Source: Candidatus Enterococcus huntleyi (GTDB lineage: Bacteria > Bacillota > Bacilli > Lactobacillales > Enterococcaceae). From it: a stretch of DNA of 64,000 bases. This document shows, piece after piece, positions 51,219-60,875 of the stretch. Position 1 is the first letter of the stretch. Each line of letters begins with the position of its first letter. The position numbers were made by a program, and so were the translations under genes. The notes under the pieces are model-generated. The model was not told the origin of the DNA. It did not search any database and saw only the letters and a program-made list of their open reading frames with translations. The stretch covers positions 45,260 through 109,259 of the forward strand of contig NZ_MAEJ01000011.1 of the NCBI RefSeq assembly GCF_009933175.1, given 5' to 3'.

Positions 51219-52493
51219 ATGAAACGTTTTAAATGGGTGACACTAAGTGCTTTAGCTCTAGCTGTATTAGGTTTGTCTGGTTGTGGTTCAAACGGTGATA
51301 GCAAAAATGCAAGCGATTCCAAAGATGTGACTTTAAAATTCTCTGTGTGGGAAACTTTTGAAGCTCCAGGTATGAAAGAAATTGCAAAAGCATTTGAAAA
51401 AGAGAATCCGAACATACATGTTGATGTAGAGGTAACACCTTGGACTCAATATTGGACGAAATTGGAAGCTGCATCTACTGGGGGAACTGCTTCAGACATA
51501 ATTACCATGCATTCCAACGAATCATATCGCTATATGTCAAACGGTGCACTACTTAATTTAGATGACCTTACAAAGAATGGTGACATAGATTTAGCTAACT
51601 ATAAAGAAGGAATTTCTGATCTCTATACTTATGAAGATAGTTTATATGCTATTCCAAAAGATGTTAGTACCGTTGCATTATGGTACAACAAAGCATTATT
51701 CGATGAAGCTGGAGTTTCTTATCCTGATGAAACTTGGACATGGGACACATTTTTAGATGCTGCAAAAAAATTAACAAATGCTGAAAAAGGAATCTATGGA
51801 TATGCAGCTTCAAATAACGCACAAGATGGTTACAACAATTTTGTCTTTCAAAATGAAGGAACTAAGTTAAATGAAGATAGAACAAAGTCAACATTTGATA
51901 CACCAAATACAACTGATGCAATCCAATGGTACATTGACTTGGCTACCAAAGAAAAAGTATCGCCAACGAGTGCTCAATTAAGTGAAAATGATCCTGCTGC
52001 AATGTTCCAGTCTGGTAGAGTTGCCATGATTACTCACGGCTCATGGATGGCAAATCAATTTAAAGAAAATGAATATACAAAAGAAAATGCAGATATTGCA
52101 GTGCTTCCAAAAGGAAAGATACGCGCTACACAGTTAAACGGTCTGGGCTACTCGATATCCGCAACAACTAAACATCCAGAAGAAGCTAAAAAATTCTTAA
52201 CTTTTATGGCATCAAAAGAAGGGAATATGATCCAAGCTGAAAATGGAACAGCTATTCCTGCGTATGAAGGATTAGCAGAAGAATGGGTCAACTCATTCCC
52301 AGATTTCAACGCTCAAGCGTTTGTAGACGAAATCGATTACGGTGTCCTTAGACCATTTAATGAAGTAACTATTAAATGGGAAACTTTAGAAACTGAAACA
52401 CTTCAAGATGCTTTTAATGGAAAAACTACAGTAAAAGATGTTGCCAAAGATATACAAGATGGCACTGATAAAATTATCAGTGAAGCTAAATAA
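51219..52493 (+). CDS. Extracellular sugar-binding lipoprotein
   Basis: A 424-residue family 1 solute-binding protein. The lipoprotein signal peptide ends LALAVLGLSGCGSNG, with acylated Cys at about residue 22. VKFSVWETFEAPGMKEI-like (here LKFSVWETFEAPGMKEI) and the later ATTKHPEEAKKFLTFM are typical of CUT1 sugar-binding proteins. It captures oligosaccharides at the cell surface for the permeases downstream. A hairpin in the following gap may keep its expression higher than that of the permeases. Confidence 0.93.
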   Translation: MKRFKWVTLSALALAVLGLSGCGSNGDSKNASDSKDVTLKFSVWETFEAPGMKEIAKAFEKENPNIHVDVEVTPWTQYWTKLEAASTGGTASDIITMHSNESYRYMSNGALLNLDDLTKNGDIDLANYKEGISDLYTYEDSLYAIPKDVSTVALWYNKALFDEAGVSYPDETWTWDTFLDAAKKLTNAEKGIYGYAASNNAQDGYNNFVFQNEGTKLNEDRTKSTFDTPNTTDAIQWYIDLATKEKVSPTSAQLSENDPAAMFQSGRVAMITHGSWMANQFKENEYTKENADIAVLPKGKIRATQLNGLGYSISATTKHPEEAKKFLTFMASKEGNMIQAENGTAIPAYEGLAEEWVNSFPDFNAQAFVDEIDYGVLRPFNEVTIKWETLETETLQDAFNGKTTVKDVAKDIQDGTDKIISEAK

Positions 52494-52605
52494 TCATTAT
52501 AATTTTTGATTTCATTTAGAAATAAAATGAGCAAATCAATGTGCAAACTTTCTATATAGTTTGAATATTCGAGTAGTTCTATCTGTCATTTCATAAAAAT
52601 TGGAA

Positions 52606-52644
52606 ACAAAAGGGCTATCTCTTCAAAAAGAGATTCCCTCTTGT
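52606..52644 (+). other. Intercistronic hairpin between binding protein and permease genes
   Basis: ATCTCTT / AAGAGAT with a CAAA loop is extended by AGGG/CCCT after a small internal loop. The following CTCCCCTTTTC is a poor T-run. It is probably a partial terminator or an mRNA-stabilising structure. Confidence 0.55.
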
Positions 52645-52743
52645 CTCCCCTTTTCTAAATTAGATTTACTCTGAGTTATTAGTTCTTATTACTTATAAAT
52701 ATAGTATTTTTGTTTTAAATATCGTACGAAAAGGGAGGATCTC

Positions 52744-53634
52744 ATGTTTAAAAAGAAAAAATATGACAAACAACATTTAATTTATGGGTATCTATTTATT
52801 GCACCCACAGCAATTGGTCTGTTTTTACTCAATATTTATCCAGCTATCCAGACAATCTATTTGAGCTTCCAACGATCGACAGGATTTGGAAATACCACCT
52901 TTGTGGGCTTAGATAACTATAAAAAAATGTTTACCGATAGCGAAGTATGGCAATCCCTTGCTAACACATTTATATATGCTGTTATCTCAGTACCAATTAT
53001 TGTTGTCTTTTCTCTACTTGTCGCAGTATTAATGAATCAGAAAATTCGCGGACTTTCTTTTTATCGAACAATCTATTTCTTACCTGTTGTTGCGGCACCC
53101 TCTGCTGTTGCAATGATTTGGAGATGGTTATTTAATTCCGATTACGGTCTAATTAACTTTGTATTAAATAAATTAGGATTTAATAGCATTCAATGGATTA
53201 GTAATCCGAATATTGCTATTTCAACCATTATCATCGTAGGAATTTGGAGCGCTATTGGATATAATATGATTCTTTTGCTATCAGGATTACAAGAAATTCC
53301 AAAAGATTATTATGAATCTGCAAAGATTGACGGTGCTGGTCCTATCAGACAGTTTTTCAGTATTACTTTACCATTAGTAACCCCTACTCTCTTCTTCGTA
53401 GTAGTTACAACAATTATTGGTGCCTTCCAAGTATTCGACGTTATTTTTATGATGATTCAGCCTTCAACAGAGGCAATGATGCATACGCAATCTTTAGCTT
53501 ATCTGTTCTACAAGCATTCATTTATTCTTAATGATAAAGGGTATGGATCAGCTATCGTAGCACTGCTTCTTGTAATTATTTTAATGATTACTGCTGTACA
53601 AATGAAACTTCAAAAACGTTGGGTTAACTATTAA
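52744..53634 (+). CDS. ABC sugar transporter permease (MsmF/UgpA type)
   Basis: A 296-residue inner-membrane subunit with six segments. The ATPase-contacting EAA loop reads YYESAKIDGAGPIRQFFSITLPLVTP. The N-terminal YLFIAPTAIGLFLLNIYPAI is typical of CUT1 permeases. It pairs with the second permease, 16 bases downstream. No ATPase gene is in the operon, so a shared MsmK-type ATPase is expected elsewhere. Confidence 0.93.
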   Translation: MFKKKKYDKQHLIYGYLFIAPTAIGLFLLNIYPAIQTIYLSFQRSTGFGNTTFVGLDNYKKMFTDSEVWQSLANTFIYAVISVPIIVVFSLLVAVLMNQKIRGLSFYRTIYFLPVVAAPSAVAMIWRWLFNSDYGLINFVLNKLGFNSIQWISNPNIAISTIIIVGIWSAIGYNMILLLSGLQEIPKDYYESAKIDGAGPIRQFFSITLPLVTPTLFFVVVTTIIGAFQVFDVIFMMIQPSTEAMMHTQSLAYLFYKHSFILNDKGYGSAIVALLLVIILMITAVQMKLQKRWVNY

Positions 53635-53650
53635 GAGGAGGAAAAATATA

Positions 53651-54469
53651 TTGAAAACAAATAAAGCATGGATTATTCATCTTTTATTGATTCTTGGCGG
53701 CATAATTATGGTTGTTCCCTTTATCTGGATGATACTGACTTCCGGAAAAACATTGTCTGAATCGATGCAAATTCCACCAAGTATACTTCCTAAAAATTTC
53801 CAATGGGAAAATTTCAAACAAGTTGCAAGCATCTTACCTTTTGGAAACTTTTATTTAAATACATTTCTTATGGTTATTGGTCGTGTTTTTGGTTCCGTAT
53901 TATTCAGTGCTATGGCTGCCTACGCATGCGCTCGTTTAAATTTCCCTGGAAAAAATGTATTTTTCTCGATGGTACTCATTCAAATGATGATTCCTTCACA
54001 AATATTTATCACACCTCAGTATTTGCTTGTTCAAAAACTCGGACTTTTAGATTCGGTTCCAGCCCTTATTATCCCCGGATTCGTTAGTGCCTTTGGAACA
54101 TTCTTACTAAGACAATTCTTTTTAAGCCTACCTGATGATCTGGAAGAAGCTGCGGTAATTGACGGTGCTAGCGTCTGGACAATTTTCTTTAAAATAATGC
54201 TTCCTTTAGCAAAATCAGGATTAATCGCTCTAGCCATTTTCACCGCACTCTTTAGTTTTAAAGATTTAATGTGGCCCCTTATCGTAAATACTTCGATGGA
54301 CAAGATGACTCTTTCATCTGGGTTAGCCAATTTACAGGGGCAATATACTACAAATTATCCTCAACTTATGGCTGGTTCATTATTGGCAATTTGGCCAATG
54401 ATTTTATTATTTATTGTTTTCCAAAAGAAATTTATTGAAGGAATCGCTACTACTGGTGGCAAATTATAA
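53651..54469 (+). CDS. ABC sugar transporter permease (MsmG/UgpE type)
   Basis: A 272-residue membrane subunit with six segments and the EAA loop LEEAAVIDGASVWTIFFKIMLPLAKSG. It begins with TTG, preceded by AGAGGAGG, 16 bases after the first permease. It forms the heterodimeric pore with it. The next gene, encoding a GH36 enzyme, follows after 18 bases. Confidence 0.93.
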   Translation: MKTNKAWIIHLLLILGGIIMVVPFIWMILTSGKTLSESMQIPPSILPKNFQWENFKQVASILPFGNFYLNTFLMVIGRVFGSVLFSAMAAYACARLNFPGKNVFFSMVLIQMMIPSQIFITPQYLLVQKLGLLDSVPALIIPGFVSAFGTFLLRQFFLSLPDDLEEAAVIDGASVWTIFFKIMLPLAKSGLIALAIFTALFSFKDLMWPLIVNTSMDKMTLSSGLANLQGQYTTNYPQLMAGSLLAIWPMILLFIVFQKKFIEGIATTGGKL

Positions 54470-54487
54470 TCAAAAAAGGAGATACCT

Positions 54488-56590
54488 ATGAAAATCGAAA
54501 TTAATGAAAATGGCCTGTATGCTGTACTAGAAATCACAAAAGAGAAAGACATTCGTCTGCTCCATTTAGCAGATTGTCCCTATGATGCACAGCCAATCGG
54601 CGATGAAGAGTTAGAAAATAATCAACGTTTAGTGGAGGTTAAATTTTCTGGGGAAAACGCTGTGAAACACCACGGCCCTCGACAAGTCGGAACTTTACCT
54701 GGTTATCGGTTAGAGTATCAAAATTACACTGAATCTGAAAATCAATTCGGTAAGTATATTGAGTTTCATCTGACTGATCCAGAAACTTTGGCAGCAGTCA
54801 CTGTTTGTTGGCAATTTTACACTGGCGTAAAAGCATTACGGACCTGGACTCGTGTAGAAAATCGCGGAACCAATGTAATCGGAATGGAACATATTTCCTC
54901 ATTTTATCTAGCAAACATTGATGCACAAGGATTGAAGCCGCGTAATGAGAAACTGCGTATTCATATGCCACACAGTTCATGGTCTAATGAAGGGATGTGG
55001 AAGAATTATTCCTTTGAAGAATTAGGATTTTACAGTAACGAGATTGCCTCATCAAAACGAATTTTTGGTAGCAATACGGGAACCTGGTCCTCTCACGAAT
55101 TAGCCCCAATGGCTATTCTAGAAAATACCGAAGCGAATGCTTACACTGCTTGGCAAATTGAAAATCAAGGCTCTTGGAACTGGGAAATTAGTGGCGTCAA
55201 AAAGTTAATGTATCTGCAACTAAGTGGTCCGAATGATCGACAAAATCACTGGTACAAAGAACTTGAAGCTGGCGAAAGCTTCGAAACAGTCCCAACTGCA
55301 ATTGCTTTTGCCCACGGGAAATTAGATGATGTCTTAAAAGAATTGACCAACTACCGTCGGAAAATTCGCCGTCCCAATAAGGATAATCAAACGCTTGGCG
55401 TCATTTTTAACGATTATATGAACTGTCTCTTCGGTGATCCGACCACTGAAAAAGAATTACCATTAATCGATGCGGCAGCTGAAATTGGCTGTGAATATTA
55501 TTGCGTAGATGCTGGTTGGTATTCTGCTGGTGAGTGGTGGGATGGCGTCGGCGAATGGCAGCCCTCATTTGAACGATTCCCGAATGGTATCCAAGAAGTC
55601 ACTTCTTATATAAAAGAAAAAGGCATGATTCCTGGCTTGTGGCTGGAAATTGAAGTAATGGGGATTAATTCTCCCCTAGCGAAAACGACCCCTAAAGATT
55701 GGTTCTTCCATCGCCATGGCAAACCAGTCATTGACCGCAGTCGCTATCAACTTGATTTTAGAAATCCTGACGTTCAAACATTCGCCGACGAAATTATTTC
55801 GCGTGTCGTTGAAGAATATGGCGTGGGTTACATTAAAATGGACTACAACATTGATGCCGGAGCAGGGACAGACCTCGATTCAGATAGCTTAGGCGACGGA
55901 CTTTTAGAACACAATCGCGCCTACCTTACTTGGTTAGATCGTCAATTTGAAAAATATCCTGATTTGATTATCGAAAGCTGTAGTAGTGGCGGCATGCGTG
56001 AAGATTATGCCTTACTTTCTAGACACAGTCTGCAATCAACTAGTGACCAAGAAAATTACCTTATGACCGGCGCTATCGCAGCCAATGCTAGCTCATTAAT
56101 GACACCCGAGCAAGCAGCCGTCTGGTCTTACCCACTAAGAACCGGCGATATTAATGAAGTTGTCTTCAACATGGCTAACGCAATGTTATTGCGAATTCAC
56201 CAGAGCGGACATCTCGTTGAAATTTCAGACGAGCGAAAAGCAATCGTCAAAGAAGCTATCCAAACCTATAAAGAAGAATTACGACAATATATTCCAATCA
56301 GTAACCCAGTCTATCCGCTGAACACCTTCGCAAACTTTGAAGACGAATGGTTCAGCTTCGGTTGGCAAGCTGAAGGAAAAACCTACTTCGCCGTTTGGAA
56401 AAAAGAACCAACAAATCACTCAATCACACTCGATTTCTCTGCTCTAAAAAACAAAGAAATCAACCTAAATCTAGTCTTTCCAAAAAAATGGGACTACCAA
56501 TCCTCATGGAACAAAACAAAAGGCCAGCTATCACTAAGCTTCAACGGAACAAACACAGCAAGAATCTTTTGCATAGTAGGCTGCGACTAA
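54488..56590 (+). CDS. GH36-family alpha-galactosidase
   Basis: A 700-residue cytoplasmic glycosidase. The N-terminal beta domain is followed by the catalytic barrel. The nucleophile is D452 in YIKMDYN, and the acid/base is D506 in SCSSGGMRED. The YCVDAGWYSAGEWWDG segment lines the galactose site. The C-terminal beta domain is present. It hydrolyses imported alpha-galactosides (melibiose, raffinose). Alpha-N-acetylgalactosaminidase activity also occurs in GH36 and cannot be excluded. Its last four codons and stop lie within a repeated sequence (see 56579-56742). Confidence 0.92.
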   Translation: MKIEINENGLYAVLEITKEKDIRLLHLADCPYDAQPIGDEELENNQRLVEVKFSGENAVKHHGPRQVGTLPGYRLEYQNYTESENQFGKYIEFHLTDPETLAAVTVCWQFYTGVKALRTWTRVENRGTNVIGMEHISSFYLANIDAQGLKPRNEKLRIHMPHSSWSNEGMWKNYSFEELGFYSNEIASSKRIFGSNTGTWSSHELAPMAILENTEANAYTAWQIENQGSWNWEISGVKKLMYLQLSGPNDRQNHWYKELEAGESFETVPTAIAFAHGKLDDVLKELTNYRRKIRRPNKDNQTLGVIFNDYMNCLFGDPTTEKELPLIDAAAEIGCEYYCVDAGWYSAGEWWDGVGEWQPSFERFPNGIQEVTSYIKEKGMIPGLWLEIEVMGINSPLAKTTPKDWFFHRHGKPVIDRSRYQLDFRNPDVQTFADEIISRVVEEYGVGYIKMDYNIDAGAGTDLDSDSLGDGLLEHNRAYLTWLDRQFEKYPDLIIESCSSGGMREDYALLSRHSLQSTSDQENYLMTGAIAANASSLMTPEQAAVWSYPLRTGDINEVVFNMANAMLLRIHQSGHLVEISDERKAIVKEAIQTYKEELRQYIPISNPVYPLNTFANFEDEWFSFGWQAEGKTYFAVWKKEPTNHSITLDFSALKNKEINLNLVFPKKWDYQSSWNKTKGQLSLSFNGTNTARIFCIVGCD

Positions 56591-56742
56591 AGGCGTTTAG
56601 GCTTGAGAAATTGGAATAAATGGCGCCACATACGCTCTTCGTATGAGGAGACATTTACGAAATTTCCGAAGAGCCTGCCTTTTGTCCACCGTTTATCGAA
56701 GGCTGCGACTAAAGGCGTTCAGCCTAGAGGAATTGGAATAAA
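56579..56742. repeat. Direct repeat of a 42-base unit around the end of the alpha-galactosidase gene
   Basis: GGCTGCGACTAAAGGCGTT and the following 23 bases occur at 56579-56620 and 56701-56742 with 4 mismatches, period 122. The first copy includes the gene's last codons and stop. Between them is an 8-bp inverted repeat GCTCTTCG / CGAAGAGC. CTGCGACTAAA appears again near 63970. Confidence 0.8.
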
Positions 56743-56753
56743 AAACTAATATC

Positions 56754-56804
56754 AATATCCACTTACCAAGTACCGTCAATCGGCTCTTAGTAAGTGGATA
56801 TTTG
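56754..56804. terminator. Convergent terminator
   Basis: A perfect 13-bp stem AATATCCACTTAC / GTAAGTGGATATT. On the minus strand it is followed closely by TTTTTT, and on the plus strand by TTGCCTTATT. It ends the alpha-galactosidase and the HI_0552-like units. Confidence 0.75.
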
Positions 56805-56806
56805 CC

Positions 56807-57457
56807 TTATTCCAACATAAAATACAACGGCGCCAACTCTTCTAACGCCTTAACCGTCAACGTTTCAATCTCTTCGATTTTATCCCTCTTGAAGAATAGT
56901 TTTCCTATCTGAAATGTTCGATCACCTAATGAATTTTTCAACTCATTTTGTTTTTCTATATCTTCTAAATAGACAGCTAATGGCAAATGGTCGTCTAACT
57001 CGTTGGCTTGCTGTGGCCAAATATAATAATCCGTAATATCCACCTGCTCGCTCCACTGCTTCAAAGAATCCAGTAACCGATTGTACTCTTCGGCTGTCCC
57101 TACTCTCTCCTGGCTTTTGTAATGCTGGAACATTAGGTACACTTGATACTGCTTTTTATTTAACAGCGCAGCCAGACAAGCATTGGCTTCTTTTTTATTT
57201 TCGCTACGATAAGCACTCCAAAAATGGGTACGCAGATTCCAGCCATTGGTCCAGCTCTCAATCTTTGGCTTACTCATTAAATAATCCTCAGGTAATTTCT
57301 TTGCAACTTCCAATTGCAGCTCTTTCCACTTTCGCCAATGAGTTTTATAGGTTTCTTTTATTCCCTCAACCTCTTCTTCACTACATTCAGCCTTCAGTTG
57401 TTTAAACGTAAATAACGCTCGGTTAAAAAGTTGATAATCTTCCGGTAGTAATTCCAT
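56807..57457 (-). CDS. Uncharacterised protein, possibly HI_0552 family
   Basis: A 216-residue soluble protein, largely helical with many Trp and Tyr (HWRKWKEL; NGWNLRTHFWSAYRSENK; YYIWPQQANELDDHLPLAVYL; FKRDKIEEIETLTVKALEELAPLY). The pattern and length recall the uncharacterised HI_0552 family, but this is from memory and needs a profile search. The start at 57457 has AGAGGA 6 bases upstream. An in-frame extension to 57478 starts with TTG. Confidence 0.7.
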   Translation of the reverse strand: MELLPEDYQLFNRALFTFKQLKAECSEEEVEGIKETYKTHWRKWKELQLEVAKKLPEDYLMSKPKIESWTNGWNLRTHFWSAYRSENKKEANACLAALLNKKQYQVYLMFQHYKSQERVGTAEEYNRLLDSLKQWSEQVDITDYYIWPQQANELDDHLPLAVYLEDIEKQNELKNSLGDRTFQIGKLFFKRDKIEEIETLTVKALEELAPLYFMLE

Positions 57458-57648
57458 GTCCATTCCTCTTTTACTCAACGATTTCTAAATGAATTTCACT
57501 GACAAATATCAGCACGTTCCCCATCACTATAACGCCAATCTGTCCAAATAGAAGCCTCATCTGTTTCGAGTCAAAAATCAGTCGCCTTATACATTTCCCT
57601 CCTGTATAATTTAATTATGAAAGCAATTACAGAACAGGAGGATTTCTA

Positions 57649-58323
57649 ATGAAAGCTAAATTACTACGCATTGGGCTGTCTGCCTTATTTCTAGTCAGTT
57701 TGACCTCTCACGCACTCCCCGTTTTTGCAAATGAAGTAGACATAGAGCAAACAATGACGCAAACAACAGTTACTTCTCTAAATCAAAGTGACCATTTATC
57801 CTTTAAATACACCTTTTCACCAGGCTCAATCAATACCACTGTTGGAGAATCCGGAAAAATCACCCTTGAAGACTTTGAAGGAATTTCTTTAACTGGCACA
57901 TTCACGGCAGTCACTGACGATCCATACATAGAACTATCCGCTGACGGCACCTGGAAAGCCCACAAATCAGGCGAAACAATGCTTACTCCACAATTCACTT
58001 TATCCAAAAAAACACTAGCTGAGATCGAACAAAAATTTCCTAATCGTCCTCTAGCTATCCTAGAAATCCAGCAGATTATTCCTGTCACTATCACTCATCC
58101 AACGAGTAGCTCAACCAAAGATTCAATCAATGACTCCGTCAAAAATGTGGCGAACAATCAAAACAGCACTCGAAACAATACGCCGGAGAATGGACAAAAC
58201 AATACACAGAAAAATTTGGAGACACTTCCACAAACAAATGATCAGAGCCAGACTAATTGGATGATCTTCGGTGGATTTTTGATACTTTTGACCCTCCATT
58301 TACGGAAGCGATTAGCGGCATAA
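57649..58323 (+). CDS. Small LPxTG-like cell-wall surface protein with LPQTN motif
   Basis: A 224-residue secreted protein. The signal peptide (residues 1-28) ends ALPVFANE. A predicted beta-rich domain (about 40-155) follows, then an Asn/Thr/Ser-rich linker and a sorting signal: LETLPQTN, a hydrophobic stretch (WMIFGGFLILLTL) and the basic tail RKRLAA. The fifth motif residue is Asn instead of Gly, so anchoring by sortase A may be altered. AGGAGG precedes the ATG. A 10-codon frame starting at 57617 ends overlapping this start (TAATG), but it begins too close to the TATAAT to have a leader. Confidence 0.85.
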   Translation: MKAKLLRIGLSALFLVSLTSHALPVFANEVDIEQTMTQTTVTSLNQSDHLSFKYTFSPGSINTTVGESGKITLEDFEGISLTGTFTAVTDDPYIELSADGTWKAHKSGETMLTPQFTLSKKTLAEIEQKFPNRPLAILEIQQIIPVTITHPTSSSTKDSINDSVKNVANNQNSTRNNTPENGQNNTQKNLETLPQTNDQSQTNWMIFGGFLILLTLHLRKRLAA

Positions 58324-58347
58324 GCGCGACTAAATTGGACTATCGAA

Positions 58348-58397
58348 AATACCTGTCCAGCTACTGATTGAATCTATAGTAGCTGGACAGGTATTTT
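58348..58397. terminator. Convergent terminator
   Basis: A perfect 18-bp stem AATACCTGTCCAGCTACT and complement, loop about 12 bases, followed by TTTAACC. Confidence 0.8.
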
Positions 58398-58479
58398 AAC
58401 CTTCATTCTAGTTAAACAAGTTAGGCTTAGCTATACATACCCACTAATATAGCTTTTGCATCCATCACTCTTCTCACGC

Positions 58480-60714
58480 TTACTTTATATACTGCCCAGT
58501 CAATGAAGCTTGTGCTAGAACGATCTGTTCTGGCGTTCCCTCAAAGACAATGTTTCCCCCTTTATCTCCACCATCAGGACCAATATCAACAATCCAATCT
58601 GCTTGGCGAATAATATCAACATGATGCTCAATCACAATAACCGTATTTCCTTGATTCACAAGATAATTCATAATTTGCATAATTTGAGCGATATCAGAAA
58701 GATGCAATCCTGTAGATGGTTCATCTAGTAGATAGATACTGCCCTTTTTATAAAATTCACTCGCTAACTTCATTCTTTGACATTCGCCACCTGAAAGAGT
58801 ACTCATCCGCTGACCAATCGTTAAATAATCTAACCCTACGTGAGACATCGCCCAAAGTTTCTTTTGAATACTGGCATCATCGAAGAACTTTAACGCATCT
58901 TCCACGGTTAAATTCAATACTTCATCGATTGTTTTCCCTTTATAGAGATAGGTAAAGACTTCCGGTTTAAAACGTCGACCTTCACAGTCAGGACATTCTG
59001 TTTTAACAGCTTCCATAAAAGCCAGATTTGTTTCTATATATCCTTGTCCTTTACACGTTTCGCAGGCCCCTTTGGAATTGTAGCTAAACAAAGCTGGAGA
59101 AACCTGATTCCCCTTACCAAATAATGAGCGAATTTTATCCATAATCCCAATGTAAGTAGCTGGATTAGAACGAGAATTCGTTTGGGCAGCTGCTTGATCA
59201 ATAACTATCGTCTCTGGAAACTCAGTCAAAAATGAAGATTTCACTAAAGTGCTTTTCCCTGAGCCAGCCACTCCAGTAACTAGTGTTAGCGTCTGTTCAG
59301 GGACACGTAAAGAAATGTTTTTCAAGTTATGAGTCGTCGTTTTTTTACCTTCATAAATGCCTATAGTTTTTCGCGGAATCGGATTAATTTGGACTTTTTG
59401 ACTCAGATAAAGGCCAGTCAATGTATCCGATTTAAGCAGTTCCTCATATGTTCCTTTAAACATGATCTGTCCGCCATGCTTGCCAGCTTGAGGGCCTATT
59501 TCAATCACATAATCTGCTATTTTTATCACATCGGGATCATGTTCAATCACAAGCACTGTATTCCCCTTATCTCTTAATTTAATCAATAATTCATTAAGTC
59601 GATGAACATCTCTTGGATGTAGACCAATACTTGGTTCGTCAAAGATATACAACAAATCTACTAAACTATTATTTAAATGTTTGACCATCTTCACTCGTTG
59701 CGATTCCCCACCCGATAATGTGGCTGTTTCTCGATCCAAACTAAGATACCCTAGACCAATATCAACTAAATGCGTAATCTTTTCAACTAAACTCTGAAGT
59801 AAAGTGCTCGCTTCAGGTTGCTCAATCGTCTCTAACACTCTTAATAACTCATTCAATTGAAAACTTTGAAGATCGGCGATTGAATAATCCGCAACTTTCA
59901 CTGACAGCGAACGCTGAGACAATCTCTGACCCTGGCACTCAGAACAGACTGCTTCATGGCTATGTTCGCTGATCATTTTTTTCGCACGATCACTCAGTTC
60001 TCCCTCTTTAGTCAGATACAATCGATTAAACTTGGTAACAACCCCTTCATAACTGGTATTCATCCCAGCAACTTTTACCTTAAAATCGGCACCATATAAG
60101 AGTAGCTCTCGCTCTTCTATGGAGTAATCACTCACTTTTTTATTTACATCAAATAGACCAGATTCGAGATAACTTTTCAGATACCACTCTGTATTTTTTA
60201 TAGGTGGAAAAATAATTGCTCCCTCAGCCAAGGAAAGTGTTTCATCAATGAGCGTCTCGACTTTAACTTCTACCTTTCGACCAATCCCTTGGCACTCTTC
60301 ACACATACCTTCTTTATCATTAAACGAAAATAAATTCGCTGATCCAATTGAAGGTTCCCCAATACGGGAATACAATACCCGAAGAATCGGGTTTATATCT
60401 GTAATTGTCCCTAAGGTAGAGCGAGAATTTCCACCTAGCCTTTTCTGATTAATAACAACAGAAGTGGACAAATTTTCTAAAGAATCCACTAATGGCGCTT
60501 TGTATTTCGGTAAAAACCCACGAACAAAGGCACTAAAAGTTTCATTTAGCTGCCTTTGCGATTCATTCGCGATTGTTTCAAATACAAGTGATGATTTCCC
60601 AGATCCCGAAACACCAGTGAACACCGTGATTTTTCGTTTTGGGATATCAACATCCACGTTTTTTAGATTGTTCTCTCTGGCTCCGCGAATTTTTAGATAT
60701 TCTAGCTCTTTCAT
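58480..60714 (-). CDS. UvrA-like ABC ATPase without the UvrB-binding domain
   Basis: A 744-residue protein with two ABC cassettes. Walker A motifs are [15 protein letters not shown] and [11 protein letters not shown]. Signatures are [11 protein letters not shown] and [11 protein letters not shown]. Zinc-finger Cys pairs are [10 protein letters not shown] and [19 protein letters not shown]. Canonical UvrA is about 940 residues. The missing part corresponds mainly to the UvrB-binding and adjacent insert region. Such short UvrA proteins are linked to drug resistance or DNA-damage tolerance in other bacteria (for example DrrC). It is divergent from a double-HTH MerR regulator, suggesting induction by a DNA-binding drug. 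Confidence 0.9.
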   Translation of the reverse strand: MKELEYLKIRGARENNLKNVDVDIPKRKITVFTGVSGSGKSSLVFETIANESQRQLNETFSAFVRGFLPKYKAPLVDSLENLSTSVVINQKRLGGNSRSTLGTITDINPILRVLYSRIGEPSIGSANLFSFNDKEGMCEECQGIGRKVEVKVETLIDETLSLAEGAIIFPPIKNTEWYLKSYLESGLFDVNKKVSDYSIEERELLLYGADFKVKVAGMNTSYEGVVTKFNRLYLTKEGELSDRAKKMISEHSHEAVCSECQGQRLSQRSLSVKVADYSIADLQSFQLNELLRVLETIEQPEASTLLQSLVEKITHLVDIGLGYLSLDRETATLSGGESQRVKMVKHLNNSLVDLLYIFDEPSIGLHPRDVHRLNELLIKLRDKGNTVLVIEHDPDVIKIADYVIEIGPQAGKHGGQIMFKGTYEELLKSDTLTGLYLSQKVQINPIPRKTIGIYEGKKTTTHNLKNISLRVPEQTLTLVTGVAGSGKSTLVKSSFLTEFPETIVIDQAAAQTNSRSNPATYIGIMDKIRSLFGKGNQVSPALFSYNSKGACETCKGQGYIETNLAFMEAVKTECPDCEGRRFKPEVFTYLYKGKTIDEVLNLTVEDALKFFDDASIQKKLWAMSHVGLDYLTIGQRMSTLSGGECQRMKLASEFYKKGSIYLLDEPSTGLHLSDIAQIMQIMNYLVNQGNTVIVIEHHVDIIRQADWIVDIGPDGGDKGGNIVFEGTPEQIVLAQASLTGQYIK

Positions 60715-60785
60715 GGCTTTCCTCCTTAGCTGACTGCTTTCAATTTTTTTATTTCGTTCTTTTATAGCAGTAACCCTAGAATAGC

Positions 60786-60857
60786 ACTTTAATGCAAGTA
60801 CTAAAGTTTATTTTTTTAACCCCTTGATATTATAGTATAATTAGATACAAACTTTAG
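60786..60857. promoter_or_regulatory. Candidate operators of the UvrA-like/MerR divergent promoter
   Basis: Three ACTTTA(G)/(C)TAAAGT half-sites occur: ACTTTA at 60786, CTAAAGTTT at 60801-60809 and AAACTTTAG at 60849-60857. The last two form a perfect 9-bp inverted repeat flanking a TATAAT. The first two form a 22-bp imperfect dyad. Confidence 0.55.
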
Positions 60858-60875
60858 CATCCGGGGGAATACTTG

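Noticed and set aside
57617..57649. Ten-codon leader frame overlapping the start of the LPQTN protein
   Set aside because: It would begin within about ten bases of the TATAAT and has no ribosome-binding site. The AGGAGG inside it serves the main gene.
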